NCBI GenBank assembly: GCA_902702965.1
Contig: CACRXP010000048.1
Span: 1,321,810-1,385,809, forward strand
Length of the DNA: 64,000 bases
DNA from: Spirometra erinaceieuropaei
Lineage: Eukaryota > Platyhelminthes > Cestoda > Diphyllobothriidea > Diphyllobothriidae
Direction of reading: 5' to 3'
Part shown: positions 54,410 to 64,000 of the stretch, piece by piece
How positions within the stretch are numbered: the stretch's first letter is position 1
How the letters are laid out: every line of letters begins with the position of its first letter
Notes under the pieces: model-generated
Databases searched by the model: none
What the model was told of the DNA's origin: nothing
What the model saw: the letters and a program-made list of their open reading frames with translations, nothing else
Position numbers and translations under genes: made by a program

Positions 54410-55200
54410 GTGTGTTCGGATCTAGTCTCATTGCACAAATAACAAATTTGAAGAAGACGCCAGTCCTGTAATGGGATCAGATTATCTGTTCATTTTGGTC
54501 CATATTAGGGGCACAGAAAAATATCTAAGATAGCATATGCGTCAATTTAACGGGTTGGTTAAGTACATGACCATTAGCCGGAATCCTCAACGCTGAACAT
54601 GGCTCGCAAGTTCTCCTTTCCACTGCGATGTATTTGGCAAATGGATTCACCAGAAATTTTTTTAAAATTACACTAGACAGAATCTGGAAATTTCTGTGAA
54701 ATAATTTGCAAGCGGGCCTGAGTGCAGGTGTCATTTTAAGTTGACTCCTGAAATTCGTTGAAATTAACTAATCTAAGGCAGGATTAACGAGAGAACTTGT
54801 TTTCCAAGCAAAGGTGGGATAATATTTTGAGTTTCACAAACCCAAATAAAGTTCTCTGACCCCTTGTTCATCTGCCCTCGGTCAATATATGTTTTTGCAA
54901 AGCCAAAGGTTTATTGTTCAAATATTATGGGGCACTTAATCGGGATAGGTGCATAAATGGCAGTGGAAGTCAATCAGTCACGTGGATGAAAATCGAGGGC
55001 GGGGAGGGTGAGAAAGTAATTGGTTAACGATTTTGGTTTACGGCTAAGCCCTATCATGCGTGTCTACGTGTCAGAGGGAGAGAGGGAAAGTGGCTTTATT
55101 TTGAAAGCGTAAATTCAGAATATGTGGCAAAAGTGGCTTAATTCGCTTTAGACAGTTTCAAAGATAACAAATTACTCAAGAGTCAAAAAGGTTAACATAT
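54410..55200 (+). repeat. Dispersed repeat 'R', 3' portion
   Basis: TAAGTACATGACCATTAGCC, GCAGGATTAACGAGAGAACT, GGTGGGATAATATTTTGAGT and TCAATCAGTCACGTGGATGA align with 25.75-26.17 and 42.76-43.2 kb. Confidence 0.6.
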
Positions 55201-56000
55201 CAATTTCCCCATTTATGTCTCATCACACATAAGACAGCGAGCCAGGAATGGTAATACTGTATACTGATATGCCGGTGTCAAAAGACACGGAGCATAAGGA
55301 CATCGCCGATATTAGTACAGAATGTAGGGAATGAGCAACGTCATTCAGAATTCGACCAGCAAATTGCCTGACCGTTTTGAGATGTTCTCCGATGACAAAT
55401 TCTACTAAAAGGGCATAGGAAACACCGCCAACAGAAGAGAGCACTCGAGGGATTCGTTTTAAAGTTAACATATCTTTTTGAGCATGGCAGGAAAAATGAC
55501 AGGAGAACACCACAGAATAAAAGGAAGAATGCAGGCATCTATGAATCGCCAAATTAAGGCTTGCGATGTGTAAACGTAAACAACGATTGTAATAATGGAT
55601 AATGTGAACTTTATTAAAAAGGGTCCCAAATGGAAGGAAAATGAAAGATTTGATGACAAAGTTACAGTAAAGTAGCTGAACGAGGGCACCTCGTTGGAAA
55701 GATATTCAAGAATTTAGGACTGGAAGAGGGTCGCAGTCGAAATAATCACTAGCCTGATTTCTGATTATTCTCTAGGAGACCATTTCTCTGCGACCACACG
55801 CTCAAGGCCGTGCTTCAGAGACTGGAGATTTGTCTACTTTTTGAAATAAGGACCAACAGCCCCATCTTCGGCATACTTCACCAACAGAAAATCGCTTGGA
55901 GGTCTTACATCATCAGTGTGGAGGGAGAAGAGGTGAGATTGTGGCGGTCAAGGATTTGAGATCAACTTAAACCACGCACAATAAGTTCGTTTCGTCTAAT
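55201..56000. other. No gene recognised
   Basis: A minus-strand open frame of 109 codons at 55.22-55.55 kb is Ser/Val/Leu-rich and matches nothing I know. Near 55.8-55.9 kb TGCTTCAGAGACTGGAGATT may belong to the retroelement that follows. Confidence 0.35.
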
Positions 56001-56008
56001 GTCAGAAG

Positions 56009-56645
56009 TCAGGGAGCTGTGAGGACTAGTTTATTCTGTACACAGGGCAGGTTGCCGTAAGTTGGCTGTTTGCCTGCAACAGAGAAAAGCGTCCGTTCAC
56101 GGAGAGCGTCAGTCGCGGTGTGTCGTTTACGAGGGAGTCGAAGTCTGTGCCAGTAGGTGGGGGTGACGGGTTGGATGCTGGTCATGAGATTGGGCGGATT
56201 AGGGGAGGCATAATTACAGGGGCTCACGGGTATCAAGCCAGGTCGTCCGACGCGCATGAGTTGATAATAGTTTGTGCGGGCAGCCGGGGGTCACTGCAGT
56301 TGGACAGTAGGGGGGCCCAGTTCTAATCGGCGGGGGTGGTTGTGTGTCAGCGGCCTGGCAACGATTGTCGCGGCCATCGACCGACAAAACGGAGCCGGAG
56401 AAAAGGGGGGCTGGAGCGGCTGCTACAAGATAGGATGGAACCTGGAAGATCCCCACAACCACTGGGAAGAACCGTAGATTTTCGCTTGTCAGACTGGAAT
56501 AACTGAGTGCAGGAAGAAAGGAAATCACTGAGTTAAGAGGCAACACAGCCTGCAGAGCAGCACGCGGATTTTTTGGTAAGAAAAAGAGGGCGCGAGACGG
56601 TATTGAAGGCGGAGGAGTAATAAAAAAAGTTACATGCGTGCGCAT
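56009..56645 (-). mobile_element. Non-LTR retroelement 5' or linker fragment
   Basis: Minus strand in two frames: VDGRDNRCQAADTQPPPPIR, GPPYCPTAVTPGCPHKLLST and MTSIQPVTPTYWHRLRLPRK, then FSVAGKQPTYGNLPCVQNKL. The last part recurs at 18.05 kb. I associate it with the zinc-finger non-LTR family of this genome, without being certain. A frameshift lies near 56.24 kb. Confidence 0.45.
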
Positions 56646-56869
56646 GGCAACACTTATCTAGACCTCTGAGGGCAGAGTGGACCACAAGAGCAACAACGTC
56701 TAAGGTACTGCGCTTGGCGTTAAGAAGTAAATTGTCACAGGGTTATCACAAATTTCCCTGTGATGTTAGGATGAGATGAATGACAAAGCCAGGCGAATGA
56801 TGTTGACCAGGAGGGGTGCTTTATAAGCAGCATTAATAAAACTGCTAATAAAATGCCATATGAATGGAC

Positions 56870-57245
56870 ACTTCGCAGTCTTGAAAAACGTCTAATTTGG
56901 GACTATTTTGAAACTCGAAAGCCCTCTCTCCTCAGATACAATATTTGGAGAAGACATAATCTGCTACCAGATGTGTACAAGAAAGAATATTTTCTTACAT
57001 GTTTCATATAAAATATAGTTGCGTTTATAAGCTCCTGAAAAATCGGTGGGAAAAATCACTTTATCTAAGTAGTCAATTTCGCAGAGTTGATCATTTGTAG
57101 ACGGCTGAAAAGAAGCACATACATCGGTGAATAAAACATCTTAGAAATATGCTTCATGATCATTTTATATTACAACCATACTTAGGTAGTCTTTTCGAAT
57201 AGCAAGAATATTTTGGTTAACATTTCATGGGAAAATGCATCTACT
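56870..57245. mobile_element. Foldback MITE arm fragment M5
   Basis: Order of motifs matches the right arm of M1 and M2: AGAAAGAATATTTTCTTACA, AAAATCGGTGGGAAAAATCA, CTAAGTAGTC, TACAACCATACTTAGGTAGT and TTAACATTTCATGGG. The left arm and the terminal CAGT are missing. Confidence 0.55.
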
Positions 57246-57249
57246 GTAT

Positions 57250-58260
57250 GCAAAGAATTCATCTGACATCTCTAGGTCCCGCGAACCGGATTTCAGGCGT
57301 AATATGCCTATTTCTGACTGCCTCCTATTTGCCGTATTCCATTTGTGTAAATTATATCCTCCAGAAGGAGTGCTTACATTCAGAGAACCATTGACAACTC
57401 AGACACTCTTGAAACTCTCTGTGGCTCAGACAAACTGCCTGATATATTGTCCAGTTTTTCCTTAATGCGAAAACGTCACTTACAAGAATTGCCGGCAGAA
57501 ATTGGACAATTCTCAGGTTTCCACTGAAAATGTATTATTCCAAAAGGCATATGTGTTGATGAATAACACAGTGCCGTTGTAATGAATGCTTCTGAGTTCA
57601 GCTCAAGAGGACGCCATTTCTTCATTAAATGAGTGAGAAAAATCGGTTATGCGTTATCTCGGGGTCAACTTGCTGGTTGTGTGCGCGAGAACCCCGAATC
57701 AATAGAAAGTATGCGTTAAAATAAATTTAAAATCTCCGCCTGCAATCAGAAAACAGCAGTCAGAAAACGTTTGCCCTGGAAGGAGCTGCCTTCGCGCCAC
57801 ACCCGATGGCATGTTGAATTCCCTGGTAGTTCAGGTTGCATCGCACGCGGTCGGATATCAGCAATTTGATTCCTCCCCCCAAAATCCCGTATTTTCAGTA
57901 GTCCGCAATGGCAAAATGCACTGACTACTTAAAGGGACAGTCTGCTTTGTGCAGGAATGCAATAGTGGTAGGAGGTAGACGTGGTCTCCCGCCGGTTCAT
58001 ACGCATTTGACGCCTGGGCTATTTCCGCTTAACCTCCCCAGTCATCCACGATGATTTCAATCCAGAAATAACCTCTGACGGAGTGGGTTTCTCCTCGCTA
58101 GTTAGGTGCTCATACGAGACAGCCTAGAGCTCGTAGGCGTGTTGAATTCTCAATGGCGGCCCCATCCTTAATCTTTCAGGAGATATGGTACAGTAAATAG
58201 CTGAATGCAGAATGTTTCGTCTACGTCACTACGTTGTGGAGAAACCTGGGACAGAATTAG
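57250..58260. other. No gene recognised
   Basis: Short frames, no known family, no repeat identified. Confidence 0.35.
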
Positions 58261-58261
58261 T

Positions 58262-59260
58262 TCATCTGCCGTTGGGCAATCGTTTTGCAGGAAGAAAGGC
58301 CATGTTGATGACCACCAAAACATCTCGGAGGTCGTGCTTAGTCCTTCAGTTCAGATTTTTTTGTAAAAGGCAGCGTAATCAGTGCGACCCCTCTCGTAAA
58401 GCGGAGAAGATGCCTTGTTAAATTAAACATCAGCATGAGGAACTAGCCCTTCTGTCTTAATTTCATAGTCGGAGCAAGGTGTATTTTGATTTTCAAACAT
58501 TTTTGCCAGCTGACGTGTATTTCTAGAGACACAACCTGCATAAAATTATATAAGAACCAGCAATTTTTCATTGCACAAACTCAAACATTGTCAAGGACGC
58601 CTGTCCACGAAAGAAAGCATATTTTCTGTGAATTGTGGTGCATATCATGCGAACAGCACAACATGTCAGAACACAAGCGCCTCACAATAATAGGCCCGGC
58701 AAAATGGATGATCATTAGCTGGAATCCATCCACGTCGGAAATGACTTTCAAGTGCTTCTATCGACTGTTACCTATTCGGTAAATAACTTAAATGGGAAGT
58801 ATGTTAAAAATGCGCGAGAACGAGCTCGGAAATTTATGTGAAACAAATCCCAAGCGGGCTTGAACGCAGGTCATTTCACGTCGATTCTTGAAATTTTTTT
58901 AAAATTCAACTCATCCAAGGCAGGATTGGTGAGGAAACATGCTTACCAAACAAAGGTGGGCAACATGCAGAATTTAATGACGCGATAAAATTTCCTGATC
59001 CCTTGTTCACCTGCTTTCGTTCAATGCATGCTTTTGAAACTAACGACATACTAAACAAACAGTCTGAGAGGATCAAATGGGAAAAGGACATTGACGGCAG
59101 TGGAGGTTGATCAGTCACATGGATGGGCATCGTAAAGAAATGAATTACTGTAGATTAGCGAGGTTGGTTTAAAATGAATCCTCTTCAGGCATGTGTACGT
59201 CTCCTGCGCATGGGACACCAGTGAGTCTGTGGTCGTGAGTAGTTGGACCAGCGGTCACGA
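58262..59260 (+). repeat. Dispersed repeat 'R', copy
   Basis: TCAGTGCGACCCCTCTCGTA, GGCCCGGCAAAATGGATGAT, CCAAGGCAGGATTGGTGAGG and CAGTCACATGGATGGGCATC align with 42.7-43.2 and 60.85-61.4 kb. Confidence 0.6.
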
Positions 59261-59264
59261 AATG

Positions 59265-59880
59265 CTAGGGCCTCACGGCATTCTCCAGGTCTGCTGTAGA
59301 TGAGAGGCACGCGGCTAGGTAGGGAGAATGGCGTCTATGCGATCGTTGACTAGGTGTGTGTATGTGGGCACGGTGAGGTGATAAAAATATGTCTAGACCG
59401 TGGTCTAAACAGAAAATGTTTATGGGTGTACGTGTGATCGAACGGGACCATGCGATGGACCGATGTAAGCGGGCGGAACAGCAGCGGCGAGTGAACCTTG
59501 GCACCGAATCACCGGTGCTGTGAGATGGATGTACACTTGGCCGATAGTGCCCGATATGTGTGGTAAAGATGCGACCACAGTAAGGACATGGGGGAACTGT
59601 GCCCACAATGCTGGTTGCACTGTTTGTGGTACTGGTGGTGGTGTTGGTGTTGGTGGATCGGATGGGCGACTAAGTGCATGGTTTGGCTTCCACGACGTTC
59701 CTGGTGATGGCGACAGCCTGTGTACGGATCAGTGAGTTGAGTGTGCTGACATGTCAGTGGATCCGAAAATGATGCCAGACCAATGGGGTGCGCCTTCTGA
59801 ACGGTAGTTCATCGTGCGTATATGTTGGTATGTGATGAGTATTTACGGTATTGGTCACTGATCTTCGCGATTCGCATGCA
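59265..59880 (-). mobile_element. Zinc-finger non-LTR retroelement relic (minus strand)
   Basis: Minus strand: PPCPYCGRIFTTHIGHYRPS, a C2H2-type unit whose second half is damaged, followed by TGDSVPRFTRRC, parallel to the TGEPVPGAPTYTRR spacer I recall for these elements. Upstream (59.6-59.75 kb) is the Thr/Pro-rich linker. Dead copy. Confidence 0.55.
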
Positions 59881-59884
59881 TTGT

Positions 59885-60640
59885 TCTTCTGCCCGGCCTG
59901 TGCCGTGCGAACGATTTCACTGATTGCGGCTCCAGCATTCACAACACTGCAACGCGTTTACTGATTCAAATCTAGGTTCTCTCAGGTTAAAGGACTGGTT
60001 TTAAGACAGCTGATGAAGATTGTCGAATGTTGTGCGGTGGACAAGATAACGATTCCCAATCAAAAGGCAGGGAAGACTGTTTGAGTTGGACCACCTTTAC
60101 TGCCTGAGGAAGTGCGTACACAAGGGCTCCGTAGGCAGTCGCCGCGAGCGCGCTCCAAGCAAGCTGTTGTCTGTGTCCGCCTTCGAGGTGTTGTCTTAGA
60201 GCGTGTGTGCGCCCTTCGTTGTCTCTACGTCGCCAGCCAATCAGAGTGGGGACGGCGTTGATTGACCTCGAGCACTCGCGCGTCCCAGCAGCGTATCGAC
60301 ACGGAGTGTGAGGCGGACAGGACGGCAGCGTGACAAAGGCGGAGGAAGAGGAGACGCAAACGGCCACAAGATCTCCAGGGTGTTCTCGTGATGACACTTT
60401 TGTCCACCCTGCCTAAAAACACTCGCAAGTTAGCCATCATAGGATGCTCGCCTGGGTAGACGCTGTTCATCCATCATTACCGCAGCTGTAATTGCCTCAT
60501 GATGCCTCTTCCCGTCAGGACTTCGTGCCGGGGATCCTGCTCTGCCACCTCAGCTTTAGTATTTCGTGGAGTAAATTTAAGTGGATTTGTGAAAATATTT
60601 TTCTAAAGTGGAATTACTTAGCTAGTCAGTTCGTGGTTAA
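59885..60640. other. No gene recognised
   Basis: A minus-strand frame of 136 codons at 59.99-60.40 kb overlaps others on both strands. GCCAATCAGAGTGGGGACGG resembles the ACCAATCAGCG motif near 8.07 kb, so part may be retroelement-derived. Confidence 0.35.
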
Positions 60641-60649
60641 TCTCGCCAC

Positions 60650-61620
60650 GGTGTGAGTTCGTACCGCCCAGGTGGGCGAATTAACCCAGAGACGAATGAT
60701 GTGGTGTTAAGAGCCGGGCCACCCACGAACGGGAGATTATATGAACTGGCTGCAGAGACTCGCGTGAATGCCTGCATGGGCAGTCGTTTTGCAGGAGGAA
60801 AGGCGAAGTTCGTGAGCGTTTAATCCTCGAGTTTATATTATTTGTGAAAGACACTGTAATTGATTCGTCTCCTCACGGAAAGACAATAAGACGTATTTTT
60901 AACCTGATGAGGAAATAAACTTGCCCTCTAGTTTTACATCCGGAGTAAAAGCATTTAGATTTTCAATCTTCTTTGCCAGCTGACATGTATTTTAGGCACA
61001 ATCTGCAAGCAACAAACCAGAAATCCTTCTTTGAGGAAACGCCTTGTCCACGAAAGAAAGCATATTTTCTTTGAAATGTGGTCCATATCTTGCGAACAGC
61101 AGACCATTTTAGAACACATGCGCTTCGCTATACAACAGTGTTGGCAAAATGCCTGATCGATAGCTGGGATCAGACCACATCGTAAATGACTTGTGAGAAC
61201 TTCTATCGACAGCGATCTATTCGGTAAATGACTTGAGTGGAAATAATTCTCACAATTCATGAGAAAAAAACCCGGAAATGTTTGTGAAACAAATTGCAAA
61301 GGGGACTGAATGCAGGCAAATACATGTCGAGGCTTGATATTCGTCCCGGGAAAGCAGCGATTCAAAAGCCTGATCAAAGGAGTCGGCAGATTCGACAAGA
61401 AGTGAAAGAGTGATGCACGGTTTAATGGCGGTTCAGACTAAAGGCAACAAATTTTGGCGATGGTCGACTGGGATTATTTGCGTCACCTTAAGGAGGCTGG
61501 GGAATCCCGGCAGTCAGCAATCAAGTTACACGTATTGTTCGACTCATTCCAGAGCATTTATACCGATCTCCAAAGGAACTTCCCCTTATTTAATGCAGGA
61601 CTGTTGAAATGTTAATATCT
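60650..61620 (+). repeat. Dispersed repeats, including 'R' copy 3' of FABP-D
   Basis: GCCCAGGTGGGCGAATTAAC (as at 39.56 kb), then R motifs: TTTGCCAGCTGACATGTATT, TTGGCAAAATGCCTGATCGA and GGCGATGGTCGACTGGGATT. Repeat R lies just 3' of FABP A, C and D. Confidence 0.55.
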
Positions 61621-61750
61621 CAGCCAATCGACCTTCACCTAGTTGGCCACAAAAGGCGGTTAGGTTAGAAGGGTGATTGCAACTTGATGGAGCGCGTTAG
61701 CCCCTAGCGCCACAGAACAGAAGCATATGCTGTGTTAAAATAAATTTGTA

Positions 61751-61756
61751 TTTATT
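61751..61756 (-). terminator. FABP-D poly(A) signal
   Basis: AATAAA on the minus strand, 14 bp after the TAA stop. Confidence 0.75.
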
Positions 61757-61769
61757 AATCTTTGTACAT

Positions 61770-63767
61770 TTAAACTTTGATGTAGTGTCGAACACAAGAG
61801 ACGTCGCCCACTTTCAGAGTCTGCAAAATGGAAAACAAAGGGATTTCTGAGGAGCTCGCAGGTGGGGGAAATTTACTTAAGACAAAACACGGAGAACATG
61901 CATTAAATACAGACATGAAGTGAAGACATAGAAGGCAACCTTATGCTCGCCAAATTGACTTTTCAAATATCTGATCGTAAAAGCAAAATTCGGATTCCTG
62001 TGCCTTGTATACATTTCTCAATCACATTCTACTGCTGTAGCTAACACAATTACAAGCTTTGAGAATTGTGAATTTCCAGGGGCAATCGTATTTCCCCAAG
62101 TCTACGCCCAATGCATTTCCGAATCAACAGGCTCGCACAAAAGGCATTTTGGGTAGCCCAGTTCGTCTGTAAGTCAACGCTATAGTGCGTGGGACAATCT
62201 CCAGCTAGTAGATCTCGCGGCGTCGGGCAAAATTCACGCTTCACCGATTGGCGGCAGCCGAACGAAACTAAGCTGCATGCACTTCAGCTGACAATGGCCT
62301 GGTGAGAAGACTTGCTGCGACTGCTTGCTGAGCCGCGCGTACACTTCGTCGCCTCAGTTAAACTTCTCCATTTAGGTCTATTTCCTGTCTTCTGGTTTCG
62401 GAACCTTCGAATTTTCCACCATGGCACTAGGGCAATTCTACGAAATTGCTGCCGGTGCAGTTACAGTCAGTCGGCTAATCTGATGTCAAATCCCATCAAC
62501 GACATATATGGTGTGAAATCACTCTGGCCAGCAGCTGTTTAAGGCACAGGCTAGTTTATGCATGAGGTAGTTTTCAGTGTTCCTTGCAGCTGTTTAACGG
62601 GCCTTTTTCCTGGTATTGTGTCTCTCGTGAACTCTAGACAATTCTCCACCATTCTTTCACTGCATAATTGTTGCATACAAAAATACCCTATTATCTGCGC
62701 TTTAAGGAAAAAGCACAAGGGTGCACATAATTTCATTGCAGTGTTGTCACTTACAAAAACGCATTATCATCTGTTACCTTAACGAAAAAGCAAAATGACT
62801 GATTTCCACTCACCACTGTTAAATTCTTACCATCCACAACGTCCTCAATGAGCATGGCTTTGTCGCCTTTCTGCTCAATTGTCAACTTGTTGCCATCCAG
62901 TTTCATAACCATCTACAAAGGATATGAACACAAAAATTACCGTTTTTTTCAGATAATTTATTCTGAATTTGCTCCATCATCGCAGACGTTTCTTGCAAAT
63001 TTATCTTTGCAATTATCAATGATGGTACGCTCCGAGGATCGTATATAAGTATTGCCATGCATATGCATTCACTCAGGAACGGGCGCACACAGATCCATTA
63101 GCTTCCCGAGGTAAAAATGTTTGGCATGAGTTATGAATGACTGTCTGGACGGAAAAAATCCCGATTCTAAATCAATTTATTCCCAGCCTCTATCGTCTCA
63201 CCCCTGAAATATACACACATATGTATATATGGCGACTCACATATACATGCATACAAATCAACTAAGTACCTATCGTTTAGCCGATTCACTATAGTAAGTA
63301 CAAACCGGTCTATCATTTCTACTGCACTTCTCGTTGGAGGTTCAGAGTCTGACGTTAGTAAATCTAGATACAAAGAATCGGCTGTCCATCTTCTCTGGTG
63401 GATATTTGTGGAACCATTTAGTCAGAGGACTGACACACATAATAGCACTACATTTACGTGGAAAATAGGTCTCAGTAATAACAAGCATGAAATATGAGGG
63501 AATGCTGAGTCAGAATCTTGCCTTAACGGATCTACCATCCAGTGTAGTGTGCTGAAACTCCTCATCCAGCTTGAAATTTACATGGTGAGTCATGGGACCC
63601 ATTTTTACTTCCATGTTATAGCGTCCGGCGTCAGCTGGGGAGAATTCCAGCACCGAATTGGACATTTGGGCCAATCGTTCTTGCGGTATTGTGACTCCCA
63701 GGCTTTTAGCAATTGCACTCACATCACCACTGCTTTCCAATTTCCACGATCCGTAGAAGGCTTCCAT
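61770..63767 (-). CDS. Fatty-acid-binding protein D
   Basis: Exons 63767-63522, 62912-62814 and 61820-61770 encode 131 residues, one more than A to C because of an extra residue in the loop DAGRYNME. It starts MEAFYGSWKLESSGDVSAIA. Exon 1 ends TTLDGRSVK at the GC donor AAG|GCAAGA. Exon 2 reads MVMKLDGNKLTIEQKGDKAM, ending KNLTV with donor GTG|GTGAGT. Exon 3 reads TLKVGDVSCVRHYIKV, with Arg126-x-Tyr128 intact. Introns are 609 and 993 bp, the longest of the four, and intron 2 holds a conserved block at 61.99-62.25 kb shared with FABP-C. The TATA box is TATATAAT rather than TATATAAA. The function is as for the other copies: cytosolic fatty-acid binding. Confidence 0.93.
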
Positions 63768-63826
63768 GCTGGAGTAGCTTCAACCAAGGCAGAATGTAGG
63801 ACAACCTCCGTGGTATTCAGCTTTGC

Positions 63827-63834
63827 ATTATATA
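63827..63834 (-). promoter_or_regulatory. FABP-D TATA box
   Basis: TATATAAT on the minus strand, 60 bp before the ATG, one base different from the other three. Confidence 0.7.
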
Positions 63835-64000
63835 GCCAGATGGGCCAGCACCGACAGAGGGTGTGGGCTGCTTGCACGCTGATCGCGAGTGATTTTGCCT
63901 CCTTGACTCTGGCGTCATCAGAGCTGCGGATCATCATCCGGGGTGTATCGGTGCCACGCAGTGATCTGTCTGCACCGCGTCATCGGGTGGGTTTGGCATG
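63835..64000 (-). promoter_or_regulatory. FABP-D upstream region, cut by window end
   Basis: GCCTCCTTGACTCTGGCGTC and TGCCACGCAGTGATCTG resemble FABP-C upstream DNA at 47.37-47.45 kb. This supports C and D as the closer pair. Confidence 0.5.

Noticed and set aside
60225..60470. Minus-strand frame with Arg-rich translation
   Set aside because: Overlaps another equally long frame and resembles repeat-derived sequence near 8 kb; no recognisable protein.
1..64000. Bacterial-type operons, CRISPR arrays, prophage, or an endogenous virus
   Set aside because: No regularly spaced short repeats with unique spacers, no prokaryotic gene packing, and the only retroviral-type genes are those of a Ty3/gypsy retrotransposon without envelope.

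Overview
The window looks like nuclear DNA of a parasitic flatworm, most likely a large, repeat-rich tapeworm genome (diphyllobothriidean type, e.g. a Spirometra relative). This is inferred from helminth-style fatty-acid-binding proteins, short introns beside very long ones, dense retroelement debris (Penelope-like, Ty3/gypsy, CR1-like, zinc-finger-bearing non-LTR fragments), tRNA-derived SINEs and foldback MITEs. There is no bacterial gene organisation. Real coding sequence is a small fraction and is split into exons, so most long open frames are retroelement relics or chance.

Layout. 1-6168: mostly unrecognised DNA with a zinc-finger retroelement relic and a SINE. 6169-14383 (+): the last three coding exons of an NSUN5-type rRNA m5C methyltransferase, with a 5.3 kb intron holding SINEs, a duplicated exon fragment of the next gene and a foldback MITE. 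14508-19348 (+): a complete five-exon TRMT10-type tRNA (guanine-9) methyltransferase whose start codon lies only 124 bp after the NSUN5 stop. A poly(A) signal and a 3' splice acceptor sit in that gap, which suggests a spliced-leader operon of two RNA methyltransferases. Its 3.5 kb intron carries a tandemly duplicated MITE-containing unit.

19350-27300: repeats and fragments of Penelope-like elements (PLEs). 27872-63834 (-): four tandem fatty-acid-binding protein (FABP) genes, called A to D here, each with three coding exons of 243 (D: 246), 99 and 51 nt. Intron 1 begins with GC rather than GT in all four, and a TATA box lies 60 bp upstream of each ATG. A and B sit in a segmental duplication offset by about 8.4 kb. 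FABP-B has lost the carboxylate-binding Arg of the R-x-Y motif.

Between the FABP genes lie a broken Ty3/gypsy element split by a CR1-like fragment, a nearly full-length but decayed PLE with a GIY-YIG domain, other PLE pieces, and a dispersed non-coding repeat found near several of the genes. The most interesting non-protein signal is a set of hammerhead-ribozyme motifs in the PLE 3' regions: two well preserved, one usable but worn, two decayed. I found no rRNA, no intact tRNA and no CRISPR array.
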